Positions 62,416 through 64,000 of a stretch of 64,000 nt of DNA are shown in pieces (position 1 is the stretch's first letter; every line of letters begins with the position of its first letter). The stretch comes from Sphingobium sp. (GTDB lineage Bacteria; Pseudomonadota; Alphaproteobacteria; Sphingomonadales; Sphingomonadaceae): the NCBI GenBank assembly GCA_009360885.1, contig SPEL01000002.1:558001-622000 (forward strand), in the 5' to 3' direction. The position numbers were made by a program, and so were the translations under genes. Under the pieces are notes generated by a model, which was given only the letters and a program-made list of their open reading frames with translations, had not been told where the DNA came from and searched no databases.

Positions 62416-63104
62416 GTGATGTGCCAGTGCCTGCGCAGGGGCAGGAACAGGAAGAAGCGGGCTTTTCCGTAGAACAGCTAGAGGCAGCCCGACGTGTTTT
62501 CGCCGGGCCGGTTGCCTTTTTACGCTCTGCCCCGTCGCTCAAGTTCCTGCCTGACCCGATTGTAAAGGAGGTGGCCTTTGCGGGCCGATCCAATGTTGGT
62601 AAGTCGTCGCTGCTCAATGCGCTCACCAACCGCAATGGTCTGGCGCGTACATCCAACACACCGGGGCGTACACAGGAACTCAATTTCTTCGATATTGGCG
62701 CGGTTGATGAAACACCGCCGATTTTCCGTCTCGTGGATATGCCCGGCTATGGCTATGCCAAAGCACCCAAGGATATGGTGCGCCAGTGGCGGTTTCTGGT
62801 GAATGATTATCTGCGGGGACGCGCCGTTCTGAAACGCACATTGGTGCTGATTGATAGCCGCCATGGCATCAAAGACGTTGACTATGAAATGATGAAAATG
62901 CTGGATGAGGCGGCGGTCAGCTATCGCCTTGTCCTCACCAAGGCAGATAAGATAAAGGCCAGCGAACTGGAAGCCGTTACCCAACGAACCATCGCAGAGG
63001 CCCGCAAGCATCCTGCCGCCCATCCGGAAATTATCGCCACATCCTCGGAAAAGGGCATGGGCATAGCCGAATTACGCGCGGCGGTTATAGAAGCGCTAAA
63101 CTGA
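62412..63104 (+). CDS. engB: Ribosome biogenesis GTP-binding protein YihA/YsxC (EngB)
   Basis: A 230-residue GTPase with a GTG start overlapping the yidC stop by 4 bases. G1 is [17 protein letters not shown] near residue 56, G3 is [11 protein letters not shown] near 108, G4 is [12 protein letters not shown] near 178. Needed for 50S subunit assembly. Last gene of the rpmH group. Confidence 0.96.
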   Translation: MSDVPVPAQGQEQEEAGFSVEQLEAARRVFAGPVAFLRSAPSLKFLPDPIVKEVAFAGRSNVGKSSLLNALTNRNGLARTSNTPGRTQELNFFDIGAVDETPPIFRLVDMPGYGYAKAPKDMVRQWRFLVNDYLRGRAVLKRTLVLIDSRHGIKDVDYEMMKMLDEAAVSYRLVLTKADKIKASELEAVTQRTIAEARKHPAAHPEIIATSSEKGMGIAELRAAVIEALN

Positions 63105-63158
63105 GCAACCGCCCATTCTGTTCCCGATGGGATGGGCCTTTGGATTAAAGGATCGCCC

Positions 63159-63827
63159 ATGCTGACCATCATCATCGGTAACAAGGCTTATTCTAGCTGG
63201 TCAATACGGGGCTGGCTGGCGGTGCGTCAGTCCGGCCTGCCTTATGAAGAACGTGTCGTCCCGATGTATGACGATGCGTGGCCAGAGCGGAAACAGCAAA
63301 GCGATCTCGCTGTTTCGGCGGGCAAAATCCCGACTTTATGGGATGGTGATATTGCGGTGTGGGACAGCATCGCCATAGTCGATTATCTCAATGATAGTAC
63401 TGGTGATCGCCTCTTTTGGCCGCAGGATAAAGCTGCCCGCGCCCTCGCCCGCTCTATGGCCGCAGAAATGCACAGCAGCTATGTGCCACTGCGCAAGTCC
63501 TGCTCAATGAATGTACGCCGCGTGTTTACTGACACCCCCAGCGAAGCGGTTCTGGACAATCTCAGCCGTATCACTTCCCTTTGGGAACAGGCCCGCACCC
63601 GGTTCGGGGCGGATGGCCCTTATTTATTTGGCGCATTTGGCGCGGCAGACATCATGTTCGCGCCCGTCATTTTCCGCATCGCTGGCTATAGTCTGCCGGT
63701 ATCGGGTATCAGCAAAGACTATGTCGAAGCCATGCTCGCCCACCCATGGATGATGGAATGGGTGGAAGGCGCGAAAGAAGAAAGCTGGGTTCTGGACCAA
63801 TATGAAGGCGGCCCGGATTATAGCTGA
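63159..63827 (+). CDS. Glutathione S-transferase
   Basis: A 222-residue GST from MLTIIIGNKAYSSWSIRGWLAVRQSGLPYEE (63159, AAAGGA seven bases before). The N-terminal NKAYSSWS motif places it near the maleylacetoacetate-isomerase/zeta-like bacterial group; GKIPTLWDGDIAVWDSIAIVDYLND is the glutathione-binding loop. An earlier ATG (63132) lacks a site. Unlinked to the lig island and probably a general GST. Confidence 0.82.
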   Translation: MLTIIIGNKAYSSWSIRGWLAVRQSGLPYEERVVPMYDDAWPERKQQSDLAVSAGKIPTLWDGDIAVWDSIAIVDYLNDSTGDRLFWPQDKAARALARSMAAEMHSSYVPLRKSCSMNVRRVFTDTPSEAVLDNLSRITSLWEQARTRFGADGPYLFGAFGAADIMFAPVIFRIAGYSLPVSGISKDYVEAMLAHPWMMEWVEGAKEESWVLDQYEGGPDYS

Positions 63828-63883
63828 ATATGGTGCCAGCCCGCCGCCAGCCGAGGGAAGCAGCGGCGGGATAGCCTTATAGT

Positions 63884-64000
63884 TTAATAAGCTGCCGTGA
63901 AACGGCTGCGGATATGTTTGCCCTGTTCCAGTTCATCCACCATCGCAATGGCGAAATCGGCAAAGCTGATCTTGCTATCACCGGCATCATCGGAAATGAG
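63884..64000 (-). CDS. C-terminal end of an NAD(P)-binding oxidoreductase (partial)
   Basis: The minus strand from 64000 reads LISDDAGDSKISFADFAIAM then VDELEQGKHIRSRFTAAY and stops at 63884. This is the C-terminus typical of NAD(P)H-binding SDR-like (NmrA/YwnB-type) proteins, where ISFADFAIAMVDELE is conserved. The rest lies outside the window. Confidence 0.7.
   Translation of the reverse strand, partial: LISDDAGDSKISFADFAIAMVDELEQGKHIRSRFTAAY

Noticed and set aside
1-64000. tRNA genes, CRISPR arrays, insertion sequences, integrase or attachment sites at the island borders
   Set aside because: None was recognised on reading both strands, so there is no direct mark of recent transfer for the catabolic island.

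Overview
The window looks like a chromosomal segment of a sphingomonad (Alphaproteobacteria, Sphingomonadales). Support comes from close matches in memory to Sphingobium/Novosphingobium lignin-catabolism proteins (LigE, LigF, LigG), a large TonB receptor, the housekeeping neighbourhoods (str operon; adenosine kinase-mtgA-HAD-dapD; rpmH-rnpA-yidD-yidC-engB), recurrent GGAGAGGA-type ribosome sites and moderate to high GC by eye. No tRNA, rRNA, insertion sequence, phage gene or CRISPR array was seen.

Layout. 1-2732: str operon (rpsL-rpsG-fusA, minus; fusA cut by the window edge) with a candidate promoter about 220 nt upstream of rpsL. 3259-4491: M23 peptidase. 4671-25478: a catabolic island that reads as a nearly complete pathway for lignin beta-O-4 aryl ethers. 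It holds two LigD/L/N-type C-alpha dehydrogenases, an MFS transporter, a GMC alcohol oxidoreductase, an aldehyde dehydrogenase, ligG, ligE, ligF, a Nu-class glutathione transferase, a hotdog thioesterase, a beta-keto acid cleavage enzyme, and an adjacent pair of glutathione transferases resembling the heterodimeric etherase BaeA/BaeB. Mixed in are a lignostilbene/carotenoid-type dioxygenase, MarR and XRE regulators, an EmrB-type MFS transporter, and SnoaL-like, CmcJ/NvfI-like and VOC proteins whose role is not obvious. 25649-27976: TonB receptor, probably for uptake.

28458-35090: a second catabolic module. A zinc alcohol dehydrogenase faces a five-gene overlapping operon with two flavoprotein/cytochrome c pairs of the p-cresol methylhydroxylase / vanillyl-alcohol oxidase type, separated by a small Tat-exported protein. 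A divergent TetR gene and a palindrome just before the operon suggest the regulator and its operator. It probably oxidises 4-alkylphenols/alkylguaiacols in the periplasm.

35339-64000: mostly housekeeping. comM, an MBL-fold hydrolase, fumC, nrdA-small membrane protein-nrdB behind two well-formed NrdR boxes, an entericidin-like peptide, an FAD oxidoreductase and GT-C-like membrane protein, adenosine kinase, mtgA, a HAD nucleotidase, dapD, an Atm1-type ABC exporter, a DUF442 phosphatase-like protein, glnK-amtB behind a near-perfect sigma-54 promoter, two small lipoproteins, an ArsR-methyltransferase fusion, a beta-helix protein, rpmH-rnpA-yidD-yidC-engB, another glutathione transferase, and the tail of an oxidoreductase cut by the right edge.

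How it would work together: outer-membrane uptake, C-alpha oxidation by the dehydrogenases, reductive ether cleavage by LigE/LigF/Bae-like enzymes with glutathione, thioether removal by LigG/GST-Nu to give beta-hydroxypropiovanillone, oxidation by the GMC enzyme and aldehyde dehydrogenase to vanilloyl acetate, acetyl-CoA-dependent cleavage to vanilloyl-CoA, and hydrolysis to vanillate. The individual families are read from sequence; the assembly into this pathway is inference. Shared small DNA motifs (an 18-bp near-palindrome in six intergenic places) were also found.
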